A stretch of DNA of 64,000 nucleotides from Thiodiazotropha sp050291245 (GCA_050291245.1 JBNKJP010000016.1:42373-106372); one strand, 5' to 3'; counted from the stretch's first letter, positions 43,617 to 52,735 are shown. The notes: a model not told the origin generated them from the letters alone. Made by a program: numbers and translations.

Positions 43617-45947
43617 TTATGCGGCGCTGGTCTTCTTCAGAGCATCCAGCATGGCATCGAGGGCCCGGTCCATGATCGGCTTGGCGGGCAGATCGACGGT
43701 ATGCGCCGTACCTTCACGCAGATGTCGAGCGAGTCCCGAAGCACTCAACTCCATAGCCTTCATGCCCTTACGATTGACGAAGATGAAGGTATCGGTAACC
43801 TTGCTCTTCCAGGAGAGCTTGACCCGCACCTTGGCGCCTCCGTCGGTGATCTCCAACCAACAGCCGGGCTCGAGGTCATTGACCAGGCGGGCATATTCGT
43901 CATTTTCGGAAATAGCCTCGTCGGCAAGTTCATGCAGTTGACTGGTGTCATCCGGCGTGAGCTGGCTGTCCGGGAAATGGATTTCATGATGGGACACGCT
44001 CTGGGTACCGGAGATATGCACCTGAGCGGTATCGCCCCCCCGAAGCACCTGGATATGGCAGTTCTGGAGCTCCTTGAAAAGCCGCGCCATCTTGTGCTGG
44101 TCGAATGAAATGCTGTTGAGCCGCTCCCTCAGATTGCGCAGCAGCTCCGGAATGCCGCGCAGTAACTGCTGCCGATCCTGATATTCGGACTTGGGTTGTA
44201 CGCTCCACAACAAACGGTCGACGATCTCCAGGCTCTCCTGCCAATCTTTGCTTTGGCCGCCTTCACGCAGATAGATGAGCAGCATTACATCCTTCCAGCC
44301 ATCCTCCAGGATCGACATCACGGCCTGAGGTATGACCTGCTGCTGTTGCAGCCTCAGGTTCAGCTCCTCGGAGACGATCTGCTTGGCGGATTTGAGCTGT
44401 TCCTTGCCGCGGGTGATCTGGGTGGTCCGCTGTTCAGCGATTTCCGCACCCCGCTGTTCCTTCTGCCACCAGTTGGTGAACTCGTCATCAAGCTCGGAAA
44501 ACAGACCCGGATCATCATGAAACTCATTGAGAATCCGCTTGATGATCGACTCGATCTTGTTAAACAGCGTGTCATTGGTTCGATCACCGGTGTCGTTCCA
44601 CCCCACTGCGGCCTGGGCCAGTGAATTGAGCAGCCGCCGGGCCGGATGGATCTTCTTGCTGAAGAAACTCTTGTCGATGATCGCCACTTTCAGCATCGGA
44701 ATCTGCAGGCGGCTGATCAGTGCCTTCATGGCATCCGGCAGACTGTAGTCATCGAGAATGAACTCAAACAACATGGAGATGACATCGATGGTGTCGTTGT
44801 CCGCATCCCCCAGGGAACGGGTGATCTGACCATCCTTGGCAATGCGCAGATCCTGAACCAGCCGGGCCCGCATCTGATCCGGACTCAGCGAAGGCCCACC
44901 GGATTGACCCTGTGGCAACATCACCACATTGGACTGTTGCAACGCCGAGAGCACCCCGAGCAGTTCACCGGTGTCCACGACTGGAACATTGCTCTGGGGA
45001 GCAGCGAGCATCATGCTCGAACTCAGCATGCTGCTCGCCGAACTGGCGCGGCGCACACCTAACAGCTGCTGAAGGGTGGCAAAGAGCTCCGCCTGTACCT
45101 CCTCATGGGGCGTCATCTGACTGCTCGCCCCCGCGAGCATGGAGGAGCTGCTGGCATAGGAGGAATCACTGGCGAGGTAGCTGTCGCCCCCCTCCCCGCG
45201 AAGACTCGGCGCAACCGGATTGCGTCGCACCTTCGGCGTCAGCTTGGGAATCACCCCGGCACGCCCCAGCAGGAGGTTGATCTCGTCGTAGAGCCCACCG
45301 ATGTAATGCATCACATGGCGGTCGAAAAGTTTGTAGACCACCAGCTTAACCGGTAACTCCACAGCCACATCATTCATCGCAAACCGGAAGGCATTACATA
45401 CGACCCCCGGGTCCAGTGGGGTTTTTCGGGCCAACTCTTCATCCAGCTGTCCTGAGCAGAGAATCAGGGAAAAGCGCTGCCCCAGGGCATAGAGTTCCCG
45501 GGAGAACCGGTTTTCGGACTTACTCACCATGTTGGTGATCGCCAACGACTCCTCGAGGTCATCATCGTCCACCAGGGACATCTCGGTGTCACGGCTGAGA
45601 TCGTCCAGGGTCGGCTGGTTTACGGTGATTTCACCGGTTTCCCAGAATCGGTCATAGGCGCGCAGCAGTTCCTGATTGAAACTGCGATCGATCTTGACAC
45701 GTTGCTTGCGCAACTCGCGCATGGAATCGAAATAGACATTCTGCAGGGTATTGTTATCCGATTTATCGGCCATCTCATAGAGGGAGTCATCGAGATTCTC
45801 GAACAGATCGGTCATCAGCCTGGGCAAGGTCTTGATTATCAGATTCCGGCACTCAGCCGCAATCCGACGCCCGCTGATATCAAGCGTAATTTTTCTTTGA
45901 CGAGGCACAGCTGAGCCAAAAGTAATGATGTTGTCTTGCCTTTGCAT
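43617..45947 (-). CDS. DUF1631 family protein
   Basis: The 776-residue, soluble, mostly helical protein matches the DUF1631 family by its N-terminal region (CRNLIIKTLPRLMTDLFENLDDSLYEMADKSDNN) and its QMRARLVQD/AIIDKSFFSKKIHPARRLLN core. A Ser/Met-rich low-complexity linker spans about 255-310. The C terminus (about 680-760, GCWLEITDGGAKVRVKLSWK) resembles a PilZ-like barrel, but the c-di-GMP-binding RxxxR motif is not evident. Its function is unknown. Confidence 0.88.
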   Translation of the reverse strand: MQRQDNIITFGSAVPRQRKITLDISGRRIAAECRNLIIKTLPRLMTDLFENLDDSLYEMADKSDNNTLQNVYFDSMRELRKQRVKIDRSFNQELLRAYDRFWETGEITVNQPTLDDLSRDTEMSLVDDDDLEESLAITNMVSKSENRFSRELYALGQRFSLILCSGQLDEELARKTPLDPGVVCNAFRFAMNDVAVELPVKLVVYKLFDRHVMHYIGGLYDEINLLLGRAGVIPKLTPKVRRNPVAPSLRGEGGDSYLASDSSYASSSSMLAGASSQMTPHEEVQAELFATLQQLLGVRRASSASSMLSSSMMLAAPQSNVPVVDTGELLGVLSALQQSNVVMLPQGQSGGPSLSPDQMRARLVQDLRIAKDGQITRSLGDADNDTIDVISMLFEFILDDYSLPDAMKALISRLQIPMLKVAIIDKSFFSKKIHPARRLLNSLAQAAVGWNDTGDRTNDTLFNKIESIIKRILNEFHDDPGLFSELDDEFTNWWQKEQRGAEIAEQRTTQITRGKEQLKSAKQIVSEELNLRLQQQQVIPQAVMSILEDGWKDVMLLIYLREGGQSKDWQESLEIVDRLLWSVQPKSEYQDRQQLLRGIPELLRNLRERLNSISFDQHKMARLFKELQNCHIQVLRGGDTAQVHISGTQSVSHHEIHFPDSQLTPDDTSQLHELADEAISENDEYARLVNDLEPGCWLEITDGGAKVRVKLSWKSKVTDTFIFVNRKGMKAMELSASGLARHLREGTAHTVDLPAKPIMDRALDAMLDALKKTSAA

Positions 45948-46463
45948 CTATCGCCACTTGAAATCCCTGCAATTTACCCAAGGCGACGCTGACACGTCCC
46001 TTTCACTTGCATCTGTTGCAAGGCTAAGTCAGCCCGGAAAACAGGTCTGAGATTGACCTCACAAAAGATCCAAGGGTGATCATGAATCGACGGGCATCCC
46101 GACCCAGTGCATTACTCAAAATTAGCACCAGGTACCTGAACAATCAATGAATTAGAATGCACTGGACGCATCCTGCGGCCGGTTCTCACAAGACATATAT
46201 CCGCTCGAAACAAGCGGTAACTCAGGAACTAAACTCCGTCTATTTCACCCTCGGACCCGCCTATTTTACAGCCTGCGGCGGAAATTCCGAACATCGTTTC
46301 AAATTTAGTCGATAATTTCTCCTGACAAACCTCAGACGGACATGGATGTCTCTCCCGATCTGGGTTAAGGTTTCTCCACGCTGGATGCAAATCCGCAAGC
46401 ACTCACACGTCGGCTGAGTGTATCAATATCAATGGCCTGGTTAGTAGGACCCATTAAGCGCAT
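45948..46463. other. Divergent non-coding region between the DUF1631 gene and the DUF1538 unit
   Basis: About 516 bp with no gene recognised. A small hairpin (CCGCT/AGCGG) at 46201-46217 has no T tract. Promoters for both divergent transcripts must lie here, but no confident motif was found. Confidence 0.5.
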
Positions 46464-47195
46464 ATGCAACTATTTCGGCGACTTTTCGCATCACTTTTAA
46501 ACAGTTTTCGCGATCTTGTCCCGATTTTCATCGTCATCGCCTTCTTCCAGATTGTCGTGCTTCAGCAACCGATACCCAATATCGGCAGCCTGCTGTTGGG
46601 CTCCCTGCTGGTACTGCTTGGACTCAGCCTGTTTATCGAAGGCCTCAACCTGGGACTGTTTCCCCTGGGTGAGTCCATGGCCTGGAATTTCGCCCGCAAA
46701 GGCAGCCTCATCTGGCTGCTGCTGTTCGCCTTTTCCCTGGGTTTCGGCACCACTGTAGCGGAACCGGCCCTGATCAAGATCGCCGAGGAGGCCGCTCAGG
46801 TGGCCGCGACGGGGGGGATGATCGAGGCGCAGGCCGAATCCCGGGAGGCGTATGCTCAGGGTTTGCGCTATACCGTAGCAATATCGGTAGGTTTCGCCAT
46901 CGTTTTGGGGGTTCTGCGTATCGTCAAAGGCTGGCCGGTGCAGTACCTGATCATGGGGGGATACATCGGCGTGGTTATCATGACAGCCCTGGCGCCCAAG
47001 GAGATCATCGGCATCGCCTACGACTCCGGCGGTGTCACGACATCCACGGTAACCGTGCCCCTGGTAACCGCCCTGGGCGTAGGTCTCGCCTCCAGTATCA
47101 AAGGCCGTAATCCCATGACCGACGGATTTGGCCTGATTGCCTTCGCCTCCCTGACCCCCATGATCTTCGTCATGGGCTACGGCATGCTGTTATGA
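46464..47195 (+). CDS. DUF1538 membrane protein, first subunit
   Basis: The 243-residue inner-membrane protein has about six to seven hydrophobic segments and the DUF1538 signature AYDSGGVTTSTVTVPLVTAL, followed by GRNPMTDGFGLIAFASLTPM. DUF1538 pairs have been reported in Halomonas as Na+(Li+,K+)/H+ antiporters (UmpAB); this is from memory. It overlaps the second DUF1538 gene by 4 bp, so the two probably form a heteromeric transporter. Confidence 0.88.
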   Translation: MQLFRRLFASLLNSFRDLVPIFIVIAFFQIVVLQQPIPNIGSLLLGSLLVLLGLSLFIEGLNLGLFPLGESMAWNFARKGSLIWLLLFAFSLGFGTTVAEPALIKIAEEAAQVAATGGMIEAQAESREAYAQGLRYTVAISVGFAIVLGVLRIVKGWPVQYLIMGGYIGVVIMTALAPKEIIGIAYDSGGVTTSTVTVPLVTALGVGLASSIKGRNPMTDGFGLIAFASLTPMIFVMGYGMLL

Positions 47196-47959
47196 ACGAC
47201 TCACTGGGACACTTTCTCGATGTTCTGCTCGGCACGATGCTGGATGTCCTGCCCATCGCGGCGATCCTCCTGGGGTTCCAGGTATTCGTCCTGCGTCGCC
47301 CGTTAAAAAACCCGCGGGAGATCCTGAGCGGGTTCCTGATGGTGCTCCTGGGCCTTGCGCTGTTCCTGGAGGGGCTCGATCTGGCCCTGTTTCCCATCGG
47401 GGAACTGATGGCGAACCAGTTGACCGCACCGGAATTTCTCAATACCCGGGACACCCAGTCGGTTGAGTGGCACCACTACTTATGGGTGTACCTGTTTGCC
47501 GCCAGCATCGGATTCTCCACCACGATCGCGGAACCGTCCCTGATAGCCGTCGCCATCAAGGCAAGCCAGGTCTCGGCCGGTGCGATCAGCCAGTGGGGGT
47601 TGCGCATCGCGGTGGCCATCGGCGTTGCGCTCGGTATCGCCCTGGGCAGCTACCGGATCATCTCCGGTACGCCCCTACATTGGTACATCATCGCGGGATA
47701 TGTGGTGGTCATTCTCCAGACCCTGGTGGCTCCCCGGGCGATCATCGCCCTGGCCTACGATTCCGGCGGCGTGACCACCTCAACGGTAACCGTGCCCCTG
47801 GTCACCGCGTTGGGACTGGGCCTCTCCAGCAATATCCCCGGACGCAATCCCTTGATGGACGGCTTTGGCCTGATCGCCTTTGCCAGTCTTTTTCCTATCA
47901 TGACCGTTATGGGCTATGCCCAACTCAGCGAGTGGCGCAGTCGTCGGCCGCAAAGATGA
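47192..47959 (+). CDS. DUF1538 membrane protein, second subunit
   Basis: The 255-residue membrane protein is a paralogue of its upstream partner and shares with it the 20-residue block AYDSGGVTTSTVTVPLVTAL unchanged, then GRNPLMDGFGLIAFASLFP. It begins inside the partner's stop (ATGA). A distinct insertion (NQLTAPEFLNTRDTQSVEWH) before the second helix cluster separates it from the first subunit. Confidence 0.88.
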   Translation: MNDSLGHFLDVLLGTMLDVLPIAAILLGFQVFVLRRPLKNPREILSGFLMVLLGLALFLEGLDLALFPIGELMANQLTAPEFLNTRDTQSVEWHHYLWVYLFAASIGFSTTIAEPSLIAVAIKASQVSAGAISQWGLRIAVAIGVALGIALGSYRIISGTPLHWYIIAGYVVVILQTLVAPRAIIALAYDSGGVTTSTVTVPLVTALGLGLSSNIPGRNPLMDGFGLIAFASLFPIMTVMGYAQLSEWRSRRPQR

Positions 47960-47977
47960 TTCAAACGAGGTAATCAC

Positions 47978-48328
47978 ATGCACTTCAAACTCATCATCGC
48001 CCTGGTAGAAGACACCACTACCGAAAAGGTCCTCGAAGCGGCCCGATCCGCGGGGGCCACCGGCTCAACCGTCATCAACCATGCCCGTGGAGAAGGCGTC
48101 CAGCAGTCCAAGACCTTTTTCGGCCTGACCCTGGATACCCAACGTGACGTGCTGCTACTGCTCGTCGAGGAACACCTCAGCCGAGCAATACTTGAAAAGA
48201 TTGCAGAGGCCGGAGCCTTCGACGAGCAGCCGGGAAATGGCATCGCGTTTCAAATCGATATCGAGGACGCGGTTGGGGTCAGCCATCAGATCGCGACCCT
48301 TTCACAAGTTATCGAGGAGGAGTTATGA
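47978..48328 (+). CDS. P-II-like signalling protein linked to the DUF1538 transporter
   Basis: The 116-residue protein has the P-II ferredoxin-like fold pattern: KLIIALVEDTTTEKVLEAARSAGATGSTV, then LLLLVEEHLSRAILEKIAEAG and FQIDIEDAVGV. The canonical T-loop Tyr and the PROSITE signatures of GlnB are missing, so it is not a nitrogen regulator of that type. An ACGAGG ribosome site precedes it. Its location suggests it binds a nucleotide or ion signal to gate the DUF1538 proteins. Confidence 0.85.
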   Translation: MHFKLIIALVEDTTTEKVLEAARSAGATGSTVINHARGEGVQQSKTFFGLTLDTQRDVLLLLVEEHLSRAILEKIAEAGAFDEQPGNGIAFQIDIEDAVGVSHQIATLSQVIEEEL

Positions 48329-48732
48329 ACGAACGTACACTGGTCCGGGTGAGGGACGTGATGAAGACCGACTTCGATCTGGTGGACGGCATGGACACGG
48401 TACAGAACGCCCTGGAGCGGATGATACATGTGGAAACCAAGTCGTTGATCGTAAAAAAGCGCCACGAGAACGACGAGTACGGCTTGGTCACCCTATCCGA
48501 TATCGCCCGACAGGTGCTCGCCAAGGACCGCGCCCCGGAACGGGTCAACATCTACGAAATCATGAGCAAACCGGCCCTGACAGTCTCTCCGGAGATGGAC
48601 ATCCGCTATTGCGCCCGGATCTTCAGCCGCTTCGAGCTGTCACGGGCACCGGTGGTGGAACATGGCAAGATTGTCGGCATCGTCAGTTACACGGACATGG
48701 TGCTGAAAGGTTTTCCGTCCAAAAGTGATTGA
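48325..48732 (+). CDS. CBS-domain pair protein
   Basis: The 135-residue protein is a tandem CBS pair (about 8-65 and 75-130) with RVRDVMKTDFDLVDGMDTVQ and YEIMSKPALTVSPEMDIRYC as the repeat openings and GIVSYTDMV at the end. Such pairs bind adenine nucleotides or SAM. Its ATG overlaps the stop of the P-II-like gene, and it follows an AGGAG site. It is a likely regulatory subunit of the transporter unit. Confidence 0.9.
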   Translation: MNERTLVRVRDVMKTDFDLVDGMDTVQNALERMIHVETKSLIVKKRHENDEYGLVTLSDIARQVLAKDRAPERVNIYEIMSKPALTVSPEMDIRYCARIFSRFELSRAPVVEHGKIVGIVSYTDMVLKGFPSKSD

Positions 48733-49315
48733 ATTGCAGGACGATTTACCCGAGCTTTTGCCGGACACCGAGTTTCACCCCTCGGAAAACCGGGATCAAC
48801 GCCCGGCAGACACCGCCATCGATCTCCTGGTGATCCACAGTATCAGCCTGCCTCCCGGTGAGTATGGCGGACCCTGGATCGATGACCTGTTTCTCAATCG
48901 CCTGGATCCGAACGCGCATCCCTATTTTGCCGCCCTCCGTCACCTGAGGGTCTCCAGTCATCTGCTGATACGCCGCGATGGCGAGGTTGTGCAATATGTC
49001 CCATTCGATCAGCGGGCCTGGCATGCCGGTGAGTCCAATTTTTGCGGACGTTGGCGTTGTAACGATTTCTCCATTGGCATAGAGCTGGAAGGCGGCGATG
49101 AGGGACCTTTCAGCGAGCCCCAATATCAGGCGCTTGCGCGGGTCACCCTTTGGCTGATGCAACGCTACCCCGGGATCCGGGAGACCCGCATCACCAGCCA
49201 TTCCGCAATCGCCCCCGGACGCAAGACGGATCCGGGACCCCATTTCGACTGGCGTCGATACCGGGCACTGCTGGAATCTGAGAGCACAGGAGATCCGCAA
49301 CCAAGACCTACCTGA
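48725..49315 (+). CDS. ampD: 1,6-anhydro-N-acetylmuramyl-L-alanine amidase AmpD
   Basis: AmpD cleaves anhydro-muropeptides in the cytoplasm during peptidoglycan recycling. The 196-residue protein has the zinc ligands His in LLVIHSISLP and His and Asp in SHSAIAPGRKTDPGPHFDW, plus SHLLIRRDGEVVQYVPFDQRA-like core segments. It starts with GTG at 48725, overlapping the CBS gene by 8 bp, so it may be translationally coupled to the DUF1538 unit. The ampE gene follows after about 150 bp. Confidence 0.94.
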   Translation: MIELQDDLPELLPDTEFHPSENRDQRPADTAIDLLVIHSISLPPGEYGGPWIDDLFLNRLDPNAHPYFAALRHLRVSSHLLIRRDGEVVQYVPFDQRAWHAGESNFCGRWRCNDFSIGIELEGGDEGPFSEPQYQALARVTLWLMQRYPGIRETRITSHSAIAPGRKTDPGPHFDWRRYRALLESESTGDPQPRPT

Positions 49316-49464
49316 AGGCTGGCGTAAATCGGCCAGTCTCCTTAAAATCATCCGGTCGGTACCGTACCTGCAGACTGTGCCCGCGCCCCGGTGCGGCACG
49401 AAATCCGGCCACAACAATCGCCGACCATGGGATCCTGACCACTGGATATGGGATAACACATCCG

Positions 49465-50352
49465 ATGACCTTCACGATCGTACTCATCTGCCTCATCGCC
49501 GAACGCTTTCTACTGGACGCCCTGACATGGCGAAACGACCGCTGGTTTTTCCGTTACACCGAGTGGTATCGATCACAATCCCTGCCGAACACCTTACAAA
49601 CGGGGACACTCGGCCTGATCACCCTGCTATTGCTCCCGCTTCTGGCTGTCGCGTTGATCCAACAGGTTCTGGGTGGTGCTGTCTGGGGGTTCCTCGATGT
49701 TGCGTTCGCGCTGGTTGTGCTGCTCTACACCCTGGGTCCTGAAGATCTGGACCAGCAGATCAATGAGTATGTGAATGCCCGGGAGCATGACGATGAACAG
49801 GCCGCCCGAGACATCGCCCGGCAACTCATCGACGATGAACCACCCACCAGTGAGCCGGCACGCTCTCAGGCTGTCGCGGAAGCGGCCTTGCAACTGGCCA
49901 ATCGACGCATCGTCGCGGTACTGTTCTGGTTCGTCCTGCTCGGCCCGCTGGGGGCCATGCTCTATCGCCTTGCCAGCTGGCTACCCAAATCTGATCAAGC
50001 GGCACAGAGCCTGGACTACCGGTTGAACGCCCTGCAACTGCTGCACATCCTGGATTGGTTGCCGGCGCGTCTCACGGCATTCTGCTACGCCATCGCCGGC
50101 AGCTTCGAAGACGCCCTGTACGGTTGGCGCAGCTACCGGGAACAGCGCCGCAACGAATTCAGCGACGCGAATAACGGTATCCTGATCTGCACCGGCAGCG
50201 GAGCCATGCGTCTGACCACGCTTCTTGATGAGACCCAGAGCGGTGCCCAGGTGTATACCTACCTGCCGAAAGCGGCGATGGCCCTGATCTGGAGAAGTCT
50301 CATTGTTTTCATGGCGCTACTCGCCTTTGTCACTCTTTCCGGCCTGGTGTAA
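49465..50352 (+). CDS. ampE: Inner-membrane regulatory protein AmpE
   Basis: The 295-residue membrane protein has about four hydrophobic segments (about 48-68, 72-92, 152-170, 272-292) and the AmpE features YTLGPEDLDQQI and RRIVAVLFWFVLLGPLGAMLYRL. AmpE is paired with AmpD in many gammaproteobacteria and is implicated in cell-wall signalling; its biochemical role is not well defined. Confidence 0.9.
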   Translation: MTFTIVLICLIAERFLLDALTWRNDRWFFRYTEWYRSQSLPNTLQTGTLGLITLLLLPLLAVALIQQVLGGAVWGFLDVAFALVVLLYTLGPEDLDQQINEYVNAREHDDEQAARDIARQLIDDEPPTSEPARSQAVAEAALQLANRRIVAVLFWFVLLGPLGAMLYRLASWLPKSDQAAQSLDYRLNALQLLHILDWLPARLTAFCYAIAGSFEDALYGWRSYREQRRNEFSDANNGILICTGSGAMRLTTLLDETQSGAQVYTYLPKAAMALIWRSLIVFMALLAFVTLSGLV

Positions 50353-50676
50353 CCCTATGTCGAAAACCACCATCATCGATGTATCGAATCTCCATCGATA
50401 CGGCCTCTCTGACCCGCATTCAACACTCCTCGGAACGCCCTCCCACAGTCCAGTTCGTAGGTAGGGTATCGCCTTAAGTCAGCGCCACTCCCTGCTAACC
50501 CTGTAAATTCATTAGAATTATTATCTGTTATACACAATTTGTGAAGCATCTCACATAGCATTTAAGTATTCGTTAAGCTAAGCGCGATATACAACACATA
50601 AGGAGGACTATTATTAAATTATCGTAGTGGATACCTACTGGCGGATTATTAGTAAAAAAACACAGAGGAGGCTCCC
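50353..50676. other. Non-coding region between ampE and a microprotein gene
   Basis: AT-rich in its second half. An AGGAGG at 50601-50606 looks like a ribosome site, but no ATG/GTG/TTG lies at a normal distance. A promoter for the microprotein probably lies in about 50520-50600; none is proposed with confidence. Confidence 0.45.
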
Positions 50677-50757
50677 ATGTCCTGGTTATACCTGATGCTA
50701 CTCGCAATGATTGCAGTCACTGTTCTTTCCACCAAAGGCGTAGAACTGCCTGACTGA
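50677..50757 (+). CDS. 26-residue membrane microprotein
   Basis: An ATG at 50677 preceded by AGAGGAGG at ideal spacing opens a 26-codon frame ending in TGA at 50755-50757. The product is one hydrophobic helix (WLYLMLLAMIAVTVL) with a short polar tail (STKGVELPD), so it should insert in the inner membrane. It is not a shadow of another gene; the next gene, convergent, ends at 50786. The family is unknown; small regulatory subunits of membrane enzymes look like this. Confidence 0.65.
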   Translation: MSWLYLMLLAMIAVTVLSTKGVELPD

Positions 50758-50785
50758 GACACCCGGAATTGACAATCCACCCGTC

Positions 50786-51340
50786 CTATCGTGATGATCT
50801 CTGGCGGATATATTCATACATCACGATAGAGGCGGCGACCGAGACGTTGAGGCTCTCGACCTCTCCGAATTGAGGAATTGCCAAGCAATCCACGGCCGGA
50901 AACTCTTCCCGCGTGAAACTGTGGCCGAACTCCTCATGTCCCAGCACAAATGCAGTCCTGGGTACCAGTTCTGATTCAGTGAGCAACCGTTCACATTCCC
51001 CCTGCAGCATGACAATTTTATATCCACGCCCAAGCAAATTCTCATAACTTTCGGAGAAGGTATTGAAAAAGCGGGCCGGAACCTTTTTAAACGCCCCTTT
51101 ACCCGGAGCAGGATCGAAAGGTCCGATATCGATCAGATGCACTTCATGGGCGCCAAATGCCTCCGCGCTGCGAAATATCTTCGCTACGTTGAATCCGGCC
51201 TTCATATGATCCAGTACCAGAATGAACTCATGAGCACCCGGCTTGGCCAGCAGATTACGACGTCGTTGCTTGATATAGCGAAGCATGGCCTGATCCCTTG
51301 CCTCCCGCTTCTCCCGCTTGGTCTTTCGTTGTCTTAACAT
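50786..51340 (-). CDS. TrmH/SpoU family RNA methyltransferase
   Basis: The 184-residue protein has the three SPOUT motifs: DHMKAGFNVAKIFRSAEAFGA (motif 1), FVLGHEEFGHS (motif 2) and IPQFGEVESLNVSVAASIVMYEY (motif 3). It has a very basic N terminus (MLRQRKTKREKREARDQ) likely to bind RNA. It should 2'-O-methylate a ribose in tRNA or rRNA; the target cannot be assigned. Confidence 0.9.
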   Translation of the reverse strand: MLRQRKTKREKREARDQAMLRYIKQRRRNLLAKPGAHEFILVLDHMKAGFNVAKIFRSAEAFGAHEVHLIDIGPFDPAPGKGAFKKVPARFFNTFSESYENLLGRGYKIVMLQGECERLLTESELVPRTAFVLGHEEFGHSFTREEFPAVDCLAIPQFGEVESLNVSVAASIVMYEYIRQRSSR

Positions 51341-51454
51341 GGTTGAGTACTGCTAATTAACCCGGCACCTAAATATGCCATGTTCAGCCGAAGCGTGCCT
51401 GCCTGCAGCAAGACCCAAACCACTGAACGAGATATGATAAACCCGCTTCCCCAG

Positions 51455-51473
51455 GTTAATAATTATCATTGAT
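51455..51473. promoter_or_regulatory. Candidate Fur box upstream of the cytochrome b561-like gene
   Basis: GTTAATAATTATCATTGAT matches 13 of 19 positions of the Fur consensus and contains the TGATAAT core on the minus strand. It lies about 85 bp upstream of the cytochrome gene and about 115 bp upstream of the divergent methyltransferase gene. It is only a candidate. Confidence 0.4.
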
Positions 51474-51556
51474 GGGTAGGGCCCTTTTCCGAGTACAGTG
51501 ATGAAGTCGGCCATCTCGATGCCCACGACACGCGACACAACCCTACAGGAGATTCC

Positions 51557-52219
51557 ATGCAAGCCACACAAGTTACCCGTGTATTCATCTGGAGCCGCTG
51601 GCTCAGGATATCACACTGGTTGATCGCGTTTTCCTGCCTGGGTCTAATAGCAAGCGGTTACCTGATGCAAACCCAGCCACTCGGAAATTCCAGTATTGTG
51701 GACCTTCACTACACGCTGACAGCCGTGTTGCTTCCAGCATTGATTGTCAGGCTTTACCTGTTGTTTTTCGGTAATGGGACAGATCACTTGACGGATTGTG
51801 AACCCGATAAACACCGACTCAGTCAGGCTTGGGAAGTCATCAGGTTCTACCTAACCCTAGGTAAGACCCCCCTACCGAAATGGTACAGTCACAACCCCCT
51901 TTGGGGGCCACTCTACCTGGCGTTCTATTTTTTTCTGACACTGAATGTAATCAGCGGATTAGCGCTCATTAATGAGGCCATATTCGTATTCAATCTCAGC
52001 ATGCTTGATTTGCACAGAGTGACTTATCTGGTGATCGCAGGTTTTTCTGTTTTACACATTATCGCGGTATTCAGTCACGACATGGGTAGTAGCAGTTCGG
52101 ATATATCCGGGATGATCAACGGCCACCGTATCTTTGAGATCAAACAGGAACCGGGACAGGATTCCGCCTCCTTTCCTAGTGTCGAACTGAAAGATCTGAT
52201 GAAATCCATCAAGAAATAG
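51557..52219 (+). CDS. Cytochrome b561-like di-haem membrane protein
   Basis: The 220-residue protein has four hydrophobic segments typical of the cytochrome b561 / Ni-Fe hydrogenase b-subunit family and four suitably placed histidines (RISHWL about 20, DLHY about 51, DLHRV about 152, VLHII about 166) to bind two haems. It should carry electrons between quinone and a redox partner. No partner is adjacent. An AGGAG site precedes the ATG. Confidence 0.85.
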   Translation: MQATQVTRVFIWSRWLRISHWLIAFSCLGLIASGYLMQTQPLGNSSIVDLHYTLTAVLLPALIVRLYLLFFGNGTDHLTDCEPDKHRLSQAWEVIRFYLTLGKTPLPKWYSHNPLWGPLYLAFYFFLTLNVISGLALINEAIFVFNLSMLDLHRVTYLVIAGFSVLHIIAVFSHDMGSSSSDISGMINGHRIFEIKQEPGQDSASFPSVELKDLMKSIKK

Positions 52220-52232
52220 CAAGCAAAAAAAA

Positions 52233-52258
52233 CCCGCGCCTGTAGGCGCGGGCCTTTT
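52233..52258. terminator. Bidirectional terminator between the cytochrome gene and rplQ
   Basis: An 8-bp GC stem (CCCGCGCC paired with GGCGCGGG) with a TGTA loop has an A run on its left and a T run on its right. It can end both the cytochrome transcript and the long ribosomal operon, whose last gene stops 27 bp away. Confidence 0.93.
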
Positions 52259-52285
52259 TAATCGTCTTAGCTTGTCGCGAAGTGT

Positions 52286-52684
52286 TTAAGCTTCAGTGTC
52301 CTCGGTGGCTTCAATGGAGCCATCGTCAGGACGGTCAACCAGTTCGACATAAGCCATAGGTGCTTTATCGCCTGCCCGGTAACCGCATTTCAGAATGCGA
52401 ACATAACCACCAGGGCGCGCTTGATAGCGAGGCCCCAGTTCCGCAAACAGCTTACCCACGGCTGTCTTGTCCCGCAGACGGGAGAAAGCCAGACGGCGTT
52501 TGGCGACGTTGTCGGTTTTTGACAGCGTGATGAGCGGCTCAGCTACTCGACGCAACTCTTTTGCCTTGGGCAGAGTGGTCTTGATCAGCTCATGATTGAT
52601 CAAAGAGACGGCCATGTTTCTGAACATGGCGTTTCTGTGGCTGCTGTTCCGATTGAGCTGCCGTCCTGATTTGCGATGGCGCAT
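52286..52684 (-). CDS. rplQ: 50S ribosomal protein L17
   Basis: A 132-residue L17, beginning MRHRKSGRQLNRNSSHR, with an acidic tail. It is the last gene of the alpha operon after rpoA, followed by a strong terminator. Confidence 0.97.
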   Translation of the reverse strand: MRHRKSGRQLNRNSSHRNAMFRNMAVSLINHELIKTTLPKAKELRRVAEPLITLSKTDNVAKRRLAFSRLRDKTAVGKLFAELGPRYQARPGGYVRILKCGYRAGDKAPMAYVELVDRPDDGSIEATEDTEA

Positions 52685-52735
52685 GGGTAGACTTCCCCAG
52701 AATTCAAATTAAGTTAAGGTTTGATTTACAGCGGT

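Noticed and set aside
43255..43675. Several short frames on both strands in 43255-43675.
   Set aside because: They cover the tandem composite repeats C and D; the translated hairpins give spurious frames.
50627..50695. A GTG-initiated 22-codon frame overlapping the microprotein gene.
   Set aside because: The AGGAGG at 50601 is about 20 nt away, too far to serve this start, and the product has no features.
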